A DNA stretch of 64,000 nucleotides from Acidobacteriota bacterium (GTDB lineage Bacteria; Actinomycetota; Acidimicrobiia; Acidimicrobiales; RAAP-2), in contig JAGXBH010000004.1 in assembly GCA_018971185.1 (NCBI GenBank), positions 1 through 64,000 of the forward strand, given 5' to 3'. Shown in pieces: positions 63,291 to 64,000 of this stretch. The notes under the pieces are model-generated. The model was not told the origin of the DNA, did no database searches, and was given only the letters and a program-made list of their open reading frames with translations. Every line of letters starts with the position of its first letter. Position 1 is the first letter of the stretch. The translations under genes were made by a program, and so were the position numbers.

Positions 63291-64000
63291 GTGTCGACGC
63301 CGCGCACGTTCTCAATTCGCACCTTCGGCTGCCAGATGAATGAGCATGATTCTGAGCGCCTCGCGGGGATGCTCGTCGGCGAAGGAATGGTCGCGGCGAG
63401 CGAGGGAGCCGACGCCGACGTGGTGATCTTCAACACCTGTACCATCCGTGAGAACGCCGACCTCAAGCTCTACAGCGCACTGGGTCACCTCAAGGCCGAG
63501 AAGGAGCGTCGTCCCGAGATGCAGATCGCCGTCGGTGGGTGCATGGCCCAGAAGGACCGCGGCGAGATCATGGAGCGGGCCCACTGGGTCGACGTGGTCT
63601 TCGGCACCCACAACCTGAGCTCGGCGCCGGAACTCCTGCGACGAGCGGCGCGGACCGGCCCCGTCGTCGACGTCTGGGACGCACCCGACCCCTCGTCCGC
63701 GCTCGATATGGCCCCCGCGCTCTACGCGGTGCGCGAACTGCCGTGGGCGGCGTGGATGACGATCCAGACCGGTTGCGACAACACGTGTGCCTACTGCATC
63801 GTCCCCGCGGTGCGCGGACGAGAGATCAGTCGCCCCTTGGAGGACCTGGTCGCCGAGGCCCGAATGCTCGCCGCTTCGGGAGTCACCGAGATCACCGTGC
63901 TCGGGCAGAACGTGAACTCCTACGGCCGCGACATCACGCGGCGCCGACCACTCTTCGCTGAACTCCTTCGCGCCCTGGGCGAGGTGGAGGGGATAGAGCG
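63291..64000 (+). CDS. miaB: tRNA-2-methylthio-N6-dimethylallyladenosine synthase MiaB (3' end outside window)
   Basis: The visible ~236 residues hold the N-terminal cluster domain (Cys14, Cys50 and Cys84 in TFGCQMN, NTCTIREN and GGCMAQ) and the radical SAM motif Cys162-x3-Cys166-x2-Cys169 (TGCDNTCAYCIVPAVRG), followed by VTEITVLGQNVNSYG. It would thiomethylate adenosine 37 of tRNAs that read U-starting codons. Start GTG 63291 lies exactly six bases after TAGGCT (63279-63284). The gene runs past base 64000. Confidence 0.94.
   Translation, partial: MSTPRTFSIRTFGCQMNEHDSERLAGMLVGEGMVAASEGADADVVIFNTCTIRENADLKLYSALGHLKAEKERRPEMQIAVGGCMAQKDRGEIMERAHWVDVVFGTHNLSSAPELLRRAARTGPVVDVWDAPDPSSALDMAPALYAVRELPWAAWMTIQTGCDNTCAYCIVPAVRGREISRPLEDLVAEARMLAASGVTEITVLGQNVNSYGRDITRRRPLFAELLRALGEVEGIE

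Overview
The window is a G+C-rich, densely packed bacterial chromosome segment made almost entirely of housekeeping genes. GTG starts are frequent, genes often overlap by 1-14 bases, and gene order is typical of Actinomycetota: tig-clpP-clpX-folC-ndk, mreBCD-mrdA-rne-rplU-rpmA, obg-proB-proA, nadD-rsfS, an MtrA/MtrB/LpqB-like trio, xerC-rpsB-tsf-pyrH-frr-cdsA-dxr-rseP-ispG-proS, rimP-nusA-ylxR-infB-rbfA-truB-ribF-rpsO-pnp, dapB-dapA-rnj-ftsK and miaB. An intact MreB set means a probable rod-shaped cell. A deep-branching actinobacterium such as a member of the Acidimicrobiia fits best. That placement is inference from gene order and protein style; no marker tree was run.

Layout. 1-5.3 kb: a broken secreted-repeat lipoprotein gene, tRNA-Arg(TCT), a complete polyamine ABC transporter (potADBC) and tRNA-Pro(TGG). 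5.5-11.6 kb: a maleylpyruvate-isomerase-like protein, trigger factor, ClpP, a free-standing 53-residue ClpX-type zinc finger, ClpX, FolC and Ndk. 11.6-18.9 kb: the rod-shape operon, RNase E/G, L21 and L27. 19-30.4 kb: HU, a GSA-like aminotransferase, Obg, proline synthesis, a MoxR/VWA pair, a class II DAHP synthase, NadD, a tiny membrane protein and RsfS. 30.4-33 kb (minus strand): two-component system plus GerMN lipoprotein. 33-43.5 kb: XerC, translation factors, UMP kinase, CDP-DAG synthase, two MEP-pathway enzymes, a site-2 protease and ProRS. 43.5-53.6 kb: the nusA-infB operon behind a promoter/terminator leader, then ribF, rpsO and pnp. 53.6-64 kb: lysine pathway, RNase J, a siderophore-interacting flavoprotein, FtsK, a D-Ala-D-Ala carboxypeptidase, ThrB, an RhtA-like exporter and the start of miaB.

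The most unusual locus is 8342-8560. Here the promoter, leader and zinc-binding N-domain of clpX are duplicated to give a separate small gene between clpP and clpX. It keeps all four zinc cysteines, and its stop codon lies inside the -10 element of clpX. This suggests a soluble competitor or adaptor-capturing modulator of ClpXP, which is inference.

A second pattern runs through the window. At least sixteen genes have a TANNNT-like -10 hexamer placed 6-9 bases, most often exactly 6, before the start codon, so leaderless transcription appears to be a major mode of expression. Other points of note are a promoter-leader-terminator module before rimP-nusA, two non-standard start codons (CTG for rsfS, ATA for ylxR), a 9-bp tandem repeat encoding RGD units in PNPase, and convergent gene pairs that share stop-codon bases.
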